64,000 nucleotides of DNA from CAWCBG01 sp963793845 (GTDB lineage Bacteria > Acidobacteriota > Terriglobia > Terriglobales > Acidobacteriaceae): positions 248,001 to 312,000 of the forward strand of contig CAWCBG010000002.1 in assembly GCA_963793845.1 (NCBI GenBank), given 5' to 3'. The position numbers and the translations under genes are program-made. Of this stretch, positions 1 through 9,899 are shown one piece after another (within the stretch, counting starts at the first letter, position 1; every line of letters begins with the position of its first letter). The notes beneath the pieces were generated by a model. That model was given only the letters and a program-made list of their open reading frames with translations, searched no databases and was not told the DNA's origin.

Positions 1-430
1 TATAGTCGTATGCGAAGACCGTTCCGCCTGCCCATGGATTCGGAGTGCTCAATATAAGGACCCCTCCGCCACTTAGGATTTGCGAGAATTTCCCTAAATA
101 GCCGAAGAATTGATCGTGTGTAATGTGTTCGACCACTTCGCGCATTAGCACCGCATCAAAGGGCTCATCAATTGCTTCCACTGAATAGAAATCGTGTTTC
201 TGGCTGCGGTCAACGTCCATAGTCTTGTAAACGCCGGAAAAGGTAGTGAGGAATGGTCGATCTCCTGCACCGACTTCCAGGATACGACTGCGTCCCTTTA
301 ACTGCGCCGATATTAATTCGTCCCGGCCGCAAACCACGGGGAATCCCAGGAAGTGATCAGGCACTTCTGCACGATACTTGCGCACCTCGAAGTATGTTGG
401 AGCGGTTCCGCCGTGAGTAAACCCTGCCAT
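1..430 (-). CDS. Class I SAM-dependent methyltransferase (3' end beyond window)
   Basis: I translated this myself: the ATG is at 430 and the frame stays open to base 1, giving 143 visible residues. Residues 50-57 read ILEVGAGD, the SAM-binding motif I of Rossmann-fold methyltransferases. Residues 91-103 (FDAVLMREVVEHI) match the motif seen in Methyltransf_11/23 proteins, and the post-motif segment LILSTPNPW follows. It lies downstream of a glycosyltransferase at the end of the visible EPS operon, so it may methylate a sugar or lipid-linked precursor. The substrate is inference. No clear Shine-Dalgarno sequence precedes the ATG. The C-terminus is outside the window. Confidence 0.8.
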   Translation of the reverse strand, partial: MAGFTHGGTAPTYFEVRKYRAEVPDHFLGFPVVCGRDELISAQLKGRSRILEVGAGDRPFLTTFSGVYKTMDVDRSQKHDFYSVEAIDEPFDAVLMREVVEHITHDQFFGYLGKFSQILSGGGVLILSTPNPWAGGTVFAYDY

Positions 431-517
431 GATGGCACACAACTCACTCTAACAAGCTTTATCGCGAGGCGGAATACTTTATGCGCAGATGGAGGAGTCA
501 GTTTCCCGGTTTGGGAA

Positions 518-1735
518 TCAGAGTCCCAATACTTCGTTCATCCGCCGCTCGAAGTCTTGGGCACTTCGTTCCGCGTCCGTAATCATGGCGGCGACGTGAC
601 GAGCTTCAGCGATGAAGGCGCCCGGCTGGCTTTCTTGCTTCTCAAGTGCGGCGAGGATAGTATCGGCCAGACCCAGCGGATCATTCGGCGGAACCAGATA
701 TCCTGTCTCTCCAGTCCTGGCCACTTCCGATACTCCTCCAACATCAGTTGCGACTACAGGCCGACCAAGCAGCATCGCCTCGACTACAGCGATCGGGAGC
801 CCTTCCCATCTGGAGGAAGAAACGAAGAGGTCCAAGGCCGAGATGAAATTCGAGACATCCTCGCGAAATCCGCAAAGACGCACTTGTTGTGAGAGCCCTA
901 AACTATCAATCTGGCGTTGCAATTGCACGCGCAGCGGGCCGTCCCCGGCAATAGCAACTCGAACCCCCGGGTTCCGATGAACGACCATGCGTGCGGCTCG
1001 GATCAGGTAGTCATAACCCTTCTGGGTATCAAGACGCCCTACAGACCCAATCAATAATTCACCGCCAGCAGACAGAAGCTCACCGCGGATGTCCGCCACC
1101 GCCAGCGGGTCCGCTTTCGGTACGACGACTCCGTCGTGGCATGTGTAGACCGGTACAGGAAGATTCCACTTCTGCAGCTCCGTCGTGTAGTTGTCGCTGA
1201 CTGTAACGACCATCCTAAGAGATCGCATCAGAAAGCGGTTAAATGAACCATAGGGCACCGGATTCCGGACATGAGAGACCACTGGCAGCTTCGCCATCTT
1301 ACACGCCATGAGAACTCCAGGTTGGTAGGTGAATGTATTGTTCACGTGAACGACGTCATAGTGGCGGAATGTCAGGAGTTTATAGATACGAGACGAGAAC
1401 GGCATCCCGCGCAGCCCTGCAATCCACCTTCGCGGCTCTTGCAGAGTTTTGTTCAGAGCTGATCTCTTCAACGCTCCAACAACATTGGCGATCGAGTCCG
1501 GCGCCCTGGTGAGCCACTCCGGCACGAAGTCGTGAAGAAGTGCCATGTTATCCACCAGCGGTGCGATCCTCTCCGCTCCCGGGGTCGGATAATAGAACAA
1601 CATGTCATGAGCGAATCTTGTGTGATCTGCAAACTGAAGATACAGTTCCAGCGCCCTGAGTGAGCCGCCATAGGTCCCTCCAACTTCGACATGCAGAATG
1701 CGACGTCTGGTTGAAGCGATGTGTGGAGAGGGCAT
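518..1735 (-). CDS. Glycosyltransferase, GT4 family (GT-B fold)
   Basis: 405 residues, normal for a GT4 enzyme, which transfers a nucleotide-activated sugar to a growing lipid-linked repeat unit at the cytoplasmic membrane. The N-terminal GT-B domain begins with a glycine-rich loop (GGTYGGSLRALE). The C-terminal half carries the donor-binding signature: GSVGRLDTQKGYD, then EGLPIAVVE (the EX7E motif), followed by GRPVVATDVGG. It is intact, unlike the three broken genes upstream. It is separated from them by an IS200 relic whose fragment ends within a few bases of this start codon, so its own promoter region may have been altered. Acceptor and donor are unknown. Confidence 0.9.
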   Translation of the reverse strand: MPSPHIASTRRRILHVEVGGTYGGSLRALELYLQFADHTRFAHDMLFYYPTPGAERIAPLVDNMALLHDFVPEWLTRAPDSIANVVGALKRSALNKTLQEPRRWIAGLRGMPFSSRIYKLLTFRHYDVVHVNNTFTYQPGVLMACKMAKLPVVSHVRNPVPYGSFNRFLMRSLRMVVTVSDNYTTELQKWNLPVPVYTCHDGVVVPKADPLAVADIRGELLSAGGELLIGSVGRLDTQKGYDYLIRAARMVVHRNPGVRVAIAGDGPLRVQLQRQIDSLGLSQQVRLCGFREDVSNFISALDLFVSSSRWEGLPIAVVEAMLLGRPVVATDVGGVSEVARTGETGYLVPPNDPLGLADTILAALEKQESQPGAFIAEARHVAAMITDAERSAQDFERRMNEVLGL

Positions 1736-1739
1736 ATGG

Positions 1740-1976
1740 CTACGCTAACCTAAATCTTGGGTTTAGTAATCTTATCGCACCCGACAAGCGCGTCAAACCC
1801 TTCTGGTCCGCCAGCTGGCGGAACACCTCACCCAAGTGCCGCCGCAGTTCTGCATACAAAGTTTCCCTCCGGCACTTGGGGATAAACACCACATGGTATT
1901 TGCACTCCCACTTGGTATGGCTTAGGCTTTCCATTTCGTCCATCGCGAACTCCCTTTCGTGTGCTTTGGCGCTCAC
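1740..1976 (-). pseudogene. IS200-family transposase fragment (TnpA N-terminus)
   Basis: Residues ~19-58 of this frame (KWECKYHVVFIPKCRR, then ELRRHLGEVFRQLADQK) match the N-terminus of IS200-type Y1 transposases. Homology then stops, leaving about 40 recognisable residues of a protein usually near 140-150. The HUH metal site and catalytic tyrosine are absent, so it cannot transpose. The last residues read into unrelated sequence next to the downstream glycosyltransferase. An IS200-like end hairpin sits just upstream at 2028-2044. This looks like the residue of a deletion that removed most of the element. Confidence 0.8.
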
Positions 1977-2027
1977 GTCTGGGAGTCTCCGCGATGGACT
2001 CCGGTATCTGTCAAACTTCTACTGCCT

Positions 2028-2044
2028 CCCCGGCAGAGCCGGGG
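2028..2044. mobile_element. Hairpin consistent with an IS200/IS605 element end
   Basis: CCCCGGCAGAGCCGGGG is a perfect 7-bp stem with a 3-nt loop, about 50 nt upstream of the TnpA fragment. IS200 elements carry a subterminal hairpin of this kind upstream of tnpA, recognised by the transposase and able to stop incoming transcription. Assignment as an element end rests on position and form only. A hairpin here would also act as a weak terminator between the flippase gene and the downstream glycosyltransferase. Confidence 0.55.
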
Positions 2045-2174
2045 GGTCTCCCATCGGATAGGGGAGCAAATATCGAGAGTCTGGCTTGCATCAGTCGTGA
2101 GCCAAAAGGCGGCGAATATTAAGCCGAACGTCAAACGCGACTATCTGCTGTCAAGAACAGGGTAATTCTCTTCG

Positions 2175-3718
2175 TCACCGTATTCTTGCCACCATGGCAT
2201 TCAATCCCTGCTGGATGCCACTCCGGTCAAGGAGAGCGGCAATTCGCCTACGCAGCGCCTTGCGCTCGCTGCCGTCCAATACAATCCAGTAAGTGGATAC
2301 TCCAAATAACACGGCAAATCCCGAGAGTATCTCCATCAATCCCAGTCTGGAAGCTGTGGAGTGAATCAGCCCGATACTCCTGGCAACGGCATAGACGATA
2401 GCGACAACCGCTATGGGACGCAGCAAGGACTTGCTCACATACTGTGTTAACGACAGCTTCAGCACTCGCAGGGTGTAGAGAGGCTGAATTCCTAAACGCA
2501 TAATGATCATGGGAACTGCGGTCCCCAAGGCCACTCCCAGGAGTCCATACTGTTTTGCCCAGTAGATACTCAGGCCGAGATTCAGGACGCCCTCTATGAG
2601 AGCCCATGAGCCCGCCATCCTGTGGTGGCCAGTCGCGTTCAGAAAGGTCAACGCCGGCATCTGCATAAGATACACACAATATCCGGTTGTTAAAACAACC
2701 AGTAATGAATAATAAGCGGTAAAGGGCTCTCCCATCCAGACTCGCAAAATACTCTTGCCCTGAAGGAGAAGAACGACGGTGCCGGCAAACGCCAGCAGCG
2801 CGCATATCTTCGAGGACCGTAGAAACAGCTGTCTCGACTCCTCCGATCTCTTCTGCCCTTCAAGCGCGTTAGCTTCAGTGGTCAATGGTCCGGTAATGGG
2901 ATAAAACACCATGCGGAAAATTTCCATCAGCTTTGCCGATAACATTGAAGGGAGTGGCCAGCGCAACCGTGAGGAAGTGGGAAATAACGATGACATCCGT
3001 GAAAGAATCTCAGGCGGTCCCCGACATCGCCCATCAAAATATAAAAGCTAAACGATGCCATTTCCTTCGTGCGGGCCCGGCTTGTATATTTCCAACTGAC
3101 CGTCAGTCCTGGATCCGTGTAGCGCGTCGCGATCCAGGAAAGCACCAGAAGAACGGCGGCTATCGCGAGTTGGGCTATCGCAATGCCGTTGATCCCTCCA
3201 TGCATGCGGATCACGAGCCAAAAAACAATGCCTTTCAAAATTCCCTGGGTACTGGCGAGGGCGTTGTACAGATCGAAGCGTCGCAACCCACACATGTACG
3301 CGCCCATAATGCGCGCGGGAAAACTGAGCGCCAGAGTAATCCCCTGATAGCCAAGAAGAATGCGGAATAGTGTGACGGATTGGCCTTGCAGTTTAAAAAA
3401 CCCTGGAAGGAAGACCACAAATACGGCACCCACCACGAATACCGCACTGCAGATCCAGACGCTTACCGCGAGACCTGTCATGAACGTCTCGTTCAGGGCA
3501 GTGCGATCGTTTGCCCCTCCGTAACGCGCTGTAAATCTCTGCAGGCTGTAGCGCATGCCCATGTCGAGCAAGCCGTAGTAGTCCAGAACCGACGCAACAA
3601 GGATCCACAGACCGTAGTAGAAAGGTCCCAGGCCGTGCACCAGAACGGGGGTCAGTACAATGCCAACTATGCCGTTGACGATGAGACCCGCCCATGTCGA
3701 CAAAAAGCCCCTAAACAT
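2175..3718 (-). pseudogene. Wzx-like polysaccharide flippase, two +1 frameshifts
   Basis: Two overlapping frames give one oligosaccharide flippase (MATE/MurJ-like superfamily). The N-terminal frame (from 3718) begins MFRGFLSTWAGLIVNGIVG, typical of Wzx helix 1, and carries the YYGLWILVAS segment. The C-terminal frame (to 2175) holds the remaining helices. A third frame supplies the linking residues (FTDVIVISHFLTVALATP) between about 3004 and 2932. One extra base in the run at 3002-3004 and one at 2932-2934 explain the break. Removing two bases gives 1542 nt, exactly 514 codons. The product would flip lipid-linked EPS units across the inner membrane. It is non-functional as written unless the two insertions are sequencing errors. 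Confidence 0.85.
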
Positions 3719-3819
3719 TCCACCCCTTGATCAGTTGATCTAGTCTTGTGTGGGAGCTCACATGTACTTGATTGTGAGCACAAGCATGAGTGTTGACGGC
3801 AAGGACACCGCATCGGCAT

Positions 3820-5925
3820 TCATCTGAGGTTGCCAAGATTCATGATGACAGATCGATTCGCCTCAGTAACTTTATGCAGAAAATTACCGTAGTTCGTAGC
3901 TTCACCGCCGGCCGGAAATCCATATTGATCCGTCGTGGGCTGGGAGACGGCTTGCACGCCGTCGTAAGCATTCCCACGGGGCGTCACTAATCCATAGTTC
4001 TCCACCTCTCGATAGTTGGAGTGAACCCAGTTGTTGTCCCACCAGCACCAAAACTCCAGCCCCAGGAAGTAATGATCGCCCGAGCTCGTTCGCGCCCACA
4101 AGTCGTTTACGAGTGCCACATACCGGTCGCCGCGAGCCTCTTGGGTGTGCGGTGTAGCATCCCATGTTGCAAGCTCAATCCGCTTGAAGGTCGATCCGAC
4201 TTTCACCATCGACAGGAAATCGGCCTTGTTGCCAGTGCCCCCGTAGTTCAAGGGACAGACGGTAAAATTGTGGGCATCGATGAATCGTCGAAAGTAAAAT
4301 TCATATCGCGCAATGCCATCAGTTTTGTAGTACGGAATACTCGAGAATTTTAGCAGACTGTTGTTTGAAAACGGCAGGATAAAAACGCTACCATTAGTCG
4401 CTCCGTTCCACCACCAGAAGTTGCAGGAATCGCAGGTAATCTGTACACCTTGATTGGGTACTCCACATTCCCTTGTATCGCCGAGGTCGGTTATCTTGTC
4501 GACCTTCCCGACCATTGCCAATGGAGAATCGTTATTTGCCATCTGTTGGCCGTGCAGCACTATCGGTATTCCTATTCTTCTGTAAATCTCGTCTTCAAGC
4601 GCAGGCTCAGACGGCAAGCCATAAGCGACCATGGAAATCAGATCGACCAGAGGCCTGCCCGTCGGCGTCACGCATACCTGCGATGGCGTATCCCCATGTT
4701 TGCGGACTAATGTCCGTGCTTTCTAGTAGGTAATTGGTCACCCCACGATACTCCGTATGTATGATCTCATAGTATCGGCGAACCAGTTGCGTAGCGAAAG
4801 CGTCAAGATCCCGCTGCATCGGCACGCCAGGGCACGGATAGTCAGGGCCCGGTCTTGTACCATCGTGAACACAGTCCCTGGCCGTTTTCGTCCAGGAATC
4901 CAGTTCCACTGCCCCAATCGCCAGTAGAATCAAAGGTGGTGTAGTGAGTGCCCCATGCCGTATTAAGTTTGTCAACGGAGAGGTAAATGGTTTTCAAGTA
5001 GTCACGCAAAGCGTACTTGGCATAATTGGTAGTATCATTGTAGGTCTTAGGCCCCCTCCATCCGTTTGGGTCGCTGGATATGGACGGATTGCTCGCAGCC
5101 ACTACAAAGCCAAGGTGAGGGTGGGTTCCAAGCATTCCCCGCAGCTCATCCGCTTCTCCTGTAAAGACATAGCGCACCCATGGATCCTTGGCGTGCCCCG
5201 CCAAACTTCTTGCCATGGCGTGTGTGCTGGTCTTAAACTTCGGATCGTAGGGATCCGCAAAGTAAGGTGAGGCTCCCACCGTGGCAAATACCGACGCGAA
5301 CAAATTCTTAGCCCCTGCCTGCATCGCCGCGATCGAATCCTGGTGGCTTATTACATATGTCATCTTGTTGGAAGGCATCCGGCCCATAGGAGGATCTGCG
5401 CCGGTTGTAGTGTCCGGAATGACAGGTGGATAACTATATGCGCCAACGCCTGTGAAACCCCATGAGCGTGCCATCTGCCGAACATAATAGGCCCACCTCG
5501 CCCTGGGTTCCGTAAACCCATCTGCTCGGCCCCCTCCCCAGAGCATATTTCTCCGCTACCCAAAATAGATTGCCGTGTCCATTGAGATCGACACCCAAAT
5601 CGTTTCCAAGCCTGGCGTTGTCAAAGGCGATCTCCCACAATGGATTCCCCAGTGCCGTAAAAAGAAGCCACCGCCCGTTAACTTTCTTGAGATGAATCAG
5701 CCCGGTCGCTTCTTTCTGGTCGTGGCCAGCCAGCACGCCACCATAGATGTCGACAGCAGAGGGCACTTTGTTGACCGCGGTTGCGGCATCAACCAACATG
5801 TCGGACTTCGTAGCAGCCCATAGCGTGATATTCACAAGAGCAAGAGCGGCCGCGATAAACCAGGCCACCACAAATGCCAGCAAAGGCCTACCCAAACTCC
5901 GAACGCTTTCGGCACGCTTTGACAT
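3820..5925 (-). pseudogene. Membrane-anchored glycoside-hydrolase-like protein, three +1 frameshifts
   Basis: The preferred start is the ATG at 5925, preceded by GAGGG. Residues ~15-36 form one membrane segment (LLAFVVAWFIAAALALVNIT), leaving a large extracytoplasmic domain. Three frame changes, near 5540 (GGGG run), 4888 (AAAA) and 4665 (GGG), are each repaired by removing one base, giving 2103 nt or 701 codons. The segments KLNTAWGTHYTTFDS and GLEFWCWWDNNW resemble (beta/alpha)8 glycoside hydrolases of the agarase/beta-galactosidase kind. Family and catalytic residues are not firmly assigned. Its place between polymerase and flippase genes suggests a role in trimming or modifying the EPS. 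Confidence 0.65.
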
Positions 5926-6016
5926 CTGATTCTGCCCTCTGCAGAGAATACTTCGCAAATACTTGAAGGGGTAGTTGATTGTTAAATTGCCAGTTGATCG
6001 AGATACCGGAAGCTGG

Positions 6017-7296
6017 TCACCGCATCCCAATCAATGCTGGTCCCACCTGGAGAACTGGTTCTTCGTGTGCTACGGTTTCGATGATTTTGTCGCTGTGCTC
6101 GACCTTTCGTTTTGGGACTAACGATGGCATCACCATTGACATTATCAAAACTAACCAAAACATCCTCGTATACTCCCCGCTAACAAAAAAGATGGCGACA
6201 TATGCGGCAAGCAGAGACGCTTGCATCCCCAGGGCGATTCCAGCCAGGAGCATTGAGCCCCGGGCCCGTGCCCGCTTCCTTGTTTTTCCCAGCGACAGAT
6301 ATGTGGAGGTAAGGAAGACCACATAAACAACTATGCCGGGGATTCCCATTTCCGCTGCTATCTCGAGGTATGCATCATGGGCGATATGCGGATCTGCGGC
6401 CACCTCGCCTGTCTTGTCATAACTGACAACCACCGATTTATAGTTCCCGAGTCCGACACCCATCAAGGGATGGTCCGCCACCATGTTTAGTCCAGCCCTC
6501 CAGCCCACAAGGTGCTTCTCGACCGATTGGGTGTCCCCGGGCACGGGATATAGAAAACGATGGACCGGAGAGTTCGGCGCGATCAGAAGTAAGGGTACGG
6601 CGACGAGAAGAATTCTGACTATATATTTCATGGAGAGGCCTGATCTGACGATCAGATAAACGACTCCGGTGACAAGTGCCAACAAATCCTCCTCGCGAGG
6701 CACCGAGAGTAAGTGCCAAAAATATGAGCGACATGCAACCCAGACAGTAGAGTTTTGCCCAGCTTCCTGCGAGAGTGCAGGAACAGTTCAAAGCTAATTG
6801 GTAAAACGGCCAGTGCCGCGACTGCGAAGTAGTTGGAATCTCCCAAAACCCAACCAGGACGAAAGCCACCGCCGTATACCTCGAACTCCTCTCCTCCACT
6901 CGCGCAAGCAGATATAGCGAAGCAAAAGCCACGGCGCCCACCGCTACCATCAGGCTCCAGTACAGGCGTTGCACCGAATCGATCACAGCTCAGCGTTACA
7001 AAAAAGAGCAGCAGGGCCGAGGTATACATGGCAATAGGATTAAGTAGGCTTAACTCAGCGCGTTCGTTCGTCAGAAACGAGTAAAACGCGATGGTAACTA
7101 GCAGCAGCATCCATTTCGATTGAGGTGCCGCAAAGAAAGCCGGGGTACCACGGCGCCGCGCCAGATAGATAACCGCATAGAGAACATTTATTGCGCCAAT
7201 GACCTTCGTCACTGTTATACCGCCGCCCAGGACGGCATTCCAAACTGGATGCCGAAGATACGGGAGCGAGAAGATCAAGACGTAGTAAACAATCAT
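6017..7296 (-). pseudogene. O-antigen ligase/polymerase-like membrane protein, multiple frameshifts
   Basis: Three overlapping frames make one hydrophobic protein of ~425 residues. Conserved pieces include RPGWVLGDSNYFAVAAL, close to the GDxNxFA motif of O-antigen ligase (WaaL/Wzy-like) proteins, then LALTLGASRGG, and later HPLMGVGLGNY and AHDAYLEIAAEMGIPG, the periplasmic-loop signature of this family. Four frame changes occur, near 6975, 6880, 6740 (TTTTT run) and 6690 (TTT run). Three are +1; the second is either +2 or -1. The protein would polymerise or ligate EPS repeat units in the inner membrane. As written it cannot be made. Confidence 0.8.
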
Positions 7297-7313
7297 AGTA
7301 TCCTCAACTACAA

Positions 7314-8540
7314 CTAAACACTCTGACTTGCACTGGCGACGTTGTGTTCCAAACTCTCTAGCGCAAAAGCGATAGACCTCTGAAGCGCTGCGAGATCATA
7401 GTCTGCTGCGATGCGACGGCGCGCCGCCTCACCCAAGCTCTTGCGACGCTCCGGATTACGGAGCAATTCCGTCACGCAAGATGCAAATTGCCGGGGATCA
7501 TCGGCGATCAGGATTTCCTTTTCCGGCTCAAGGTCAAGCCCTTCCGCGCCAAGCGTGGTGGAGACGATCGCCTTAGCCATTGCCGCCCCTTCGAGAATCT
7601 TTATCCGGGTTCCGCTGCCAATTCGTAGTGGAACAACCGACACCGCCGCTTTGGCAATAACCGGTCGAATGTCGGGCAATGTGCCCGTAAACTGGACAGC
7701 TGGAACGTGGGAAAATGAGGCGCGGAACTCGGGGCTCGCGTTGCGGCCGGCGGCTATAAACCGAACACCAGGAACTTCAATCTGGATCAGGGGTAATATA
7801 TCACGCACAAAGTGCGACACTGCATCGCGGTTGGGAACTGAATCCATGCTTCCCACGAAAATGACGGTGTCCGGTTCCTCTTCCTTCGTTCCGTCGTACT
7901 CGTTAATGTCGACGACGTTGGGAATTACAAAGATCTCCAGTCCCGGGCAAATCTTACGCAAGGCATTGGCGTCCTCATTCGAGCAGGCCATTCCATACTG
8001 TGCACGTCCAAAGGTCTTGGCTTCGAAACGACGCGCCTTGATCGCTTCCAGCCACGCGTATAGCTTTTTCGCTGGATTGCGTTCTTGCTCCACATAACGC
8101 ATCAGTAGCACATGAGCAACATCACAGCTGTTAACAACCACCGGCACGCTGGTATTCGGCAGGCTGACGGCCGCGGCGACATTGTCGCAGATTACGACAT
8201 CGAAGGTCTCTTCACGCAACCGGCGTTCCAGGCAGGAACGCATTTCTATCGAGTCAAACCGGCTGTGTAGAAAAGGTGACGGTGAAAAAATGGCGGCCAA
8301 CCGCCGTAGATACGCGCCACCGTCAGCCATGCGGACGAGTGCTAAAGGGATAATCTCGTAGTCAACGCACACCGTGCCCAGTTGAGCTTCCGTGCCGGCG
8401 GTTTCACCGGGTTGGGCAAAGGAAACCAAAGTTACATCGTGACCCGCGTTGGCCATGGCGCGCAACAGAACCCATAGCCGCATCCTGGCGCCATTGGTCG
8501 TCGGCAACGGGTAGTAGGACGATATGTAAAGAATTCGCAT
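7314..8540 (-). CDS. Glycosyltransferase, GT4 family
   Basis: 408 residues, intact. It opens MRILYISSYYPLPTTNGAR, the N-terminal GT-B strand and glycine/arginine loop common in EPS sugar transferases of PEP-CTERM/EpsH-type loci. The donor-binding half contains VIFVGSMDSVPNRDAV, PLRIGSGTRIKILEGAAMAKAIVSTTLGAEGL and a C-terminal helix. The EX7E motif is replaced by the GSGTRIKILE variant typical of this subgroup. It lies 17 nt upstream of the broken ligase gene and is probably cotranscribed with it. The donor sugar cannot be read from sequence. Confidence 0.88.
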   Translation of the reverse strand: MRILYISSYYPLPTTNGARMRLWVLLRAMANAGHDVTLVSFAQPGETAGTEAQLGTVCVDYEIIPLALVRMADGGAYLRRLAAIFSPSPFLHSRFDSIEMRSCLERRLREETFDVVICDNVAAAVSLPNTSVPVVVNSCDVAHVLLMRYVEQERNPAKKLYAWLEAIKARRFEAKTFGRAQYGMACSNEDANALRKICPGLEIFVIPNVVDINEYDGTKEEEPDTVIFVGSMDSVPNRDAVSHFVRDILPLIQIEVPGVRFIAAGRNASPEFRASFSHVPAVQFTGTLPDIRPVIAKAAVSVVPLRIGSGTRIKILEGAAMAKAIVSTTLGAEGLDLEPEKEILIADDPRQFASCVTELLRNPERRKSLGEAARRRIAADYDLAALQRSIAFALESLEHNVASASQSV

Positions 8541-8642
8541 GGCAAGACTTTTCGCTTATGCCAACTCAATCGCTGGAGTTATCGAGCACATTACCACTCC
8601 GTCCTTGACTAGGACGGTCCCGCCATCTCCTCAAGTACTTCC

Positions 8643-9899
8643 CTAACAGCGCGTATCGACAAGGAATTCCTGATAATTCCACAGAGCCGCACGCACCACT
8701 CCCACGATATTATTCTCCGCAGATAGATCAGCCGGTTCTGCGACTGGAAGCCACCTTCTGACGTGATCCAAGCCGACTCCCAAGTTCTGCGCGTTACTTA
8801 ACTCCACAGTATCCCAGACTATCAATGCTGCAGCGTACGTGCAGTATCGCGGTGAAGCAGACTTGAACAATCTAAGCCATCGGATTGTGTGACGGAGAGA
8901 GCGGACTACCCCTTCGCGCCGCACGGCAAAGAGCCAACCCAGCAGACGAGCCTTAAGCGGCTGGTTACGCATTTGCTGAATCATTAAGGCATCCAGCGAC
9001 TCGATCTCCGCGGAGTTCATCTGTGCCAGCTCCCACGCCCATAAGGAGCGCAAATTGAAAACTGCCTCTTCGACACAATCCCGCATAGCGAAGGGGGATC
9101 CCCCGCTCCACGCTCCCCGAATCTTGTATTCGACGCAGAGTGCGAGCCTGTCGATGAAGCGGTTTAAGTCGATAGGCGCGTGCCCTAACGCGCTCCTGAC
9201 CTGAAGCTCTTGCAGTTTTTCCAGACGTGCCCGATATCCCGCAACGAACTCTCGCTTGAAGACCAGGAGAGACGAGGCCATGTCCAAGTAGAGCTTGGTT
9301 AACCGGTACTGAGCCTCCTCCGAGAGCACGGACTTTCCTGCTGCAAGTTCGGGCACGATCTCCAGCAGTTCAACCGTGCGATTGGCCAGCAATCGCCACC
9401 CGTCCTCCAAGCTGATATCAGTGCTTGCGTGCTTCGCGCGTGCCCGCACAATCTCGGGATCCCCGTACAGCACTTCGCCGCATGTCAGCAATTCATATCC
9501 AAATATCGTTCCAGCGAGGCCAGCCAGGTAACCCTCGCGGACCGCGCCCATACTGAGCTTGCATTCGACGCCCTGATTACGGAGCTCCTCTTCGGCTCCA
9601 GCACATATGAGGAGCGTGGCTTGCTTTGAGGGCAACTCCGCCCGATCATGCACGATCACGACAAACTCAGCATCGCTCAGAAAATGGACCACGCCGCGCG
9701 ACTCCCGCCATGTGGCCTCGTTGCGCGCCAGGCTACCGGTGAGGATCACCGCTTTCAGCCCTGAACCTAAAGTCTGGAGACACCAGCGTCGTATGACGTC
9801 CGCGATGCAAAACTTACCCCTGTCCTCGCGCGACATGGGCATGAGAACAGCGCCTGATGCGGTGGCCTTCACGGAAGCTGCATTCAAAATATCGCTCAT
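8643..9899 (-). CDS. Nucleotidyltransferase-fold protein in EPS operon
   Basis: The chosen ATG at 9899 overlaps the upstream glycosyltransferase stop in an ATGA, implying translational coupling; a longer open frame to 10079 lies inside that gene and is discarded. The 418-residue protein has AVILTGSLARNEATW followed ~15 residues later by SDAEFVVIV. This resembles the GS...DxE/D metal-binding core of the DNA polymerase beta nucleotidyltransferase superfamily. The rest is alpha-helical and unrecognised. Nucleotide transfer to a sugar, protein or lipid is possible, but no substrate is evident. It is unusual inside an EPS operon. Confidence 0.6.
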   Translation of the reverse strand: MSDILNAASVKATASGAVLMPMSREDRGKFCIADVIRRWCLQTLGSGLKAVILTGSLARNEATWRESRGVVHFLSDAEFVVIVHDRAELPSKQATLLICAGAEEELRNQGVECKLSMGAVREGYLAGLAGTIFGYELLTCGEVLYGDPEIVRARAKHASTDISLEDGWRLLANRTVELLEIVPELAAGKSVLSEEAQYRLTKLYLDMASSLLVFKREFVAGYRARLEKLQELQVRSALGHAPIDLNRFIDRLALCVEYKIRGAWSGGSPFAMRDCVEEAVFNLRSLWAWELAQMNSAEIESLDALMIQQMRNQPLKARLLGWLFAVRREGVVRSLRHTIRWLRLFKSASPRYCTYAAALIVWDTVELSNAQNLGVGLDHVRRWLPVAEPADLSAENNIVGVVRAALWNYQEFLVDTRC

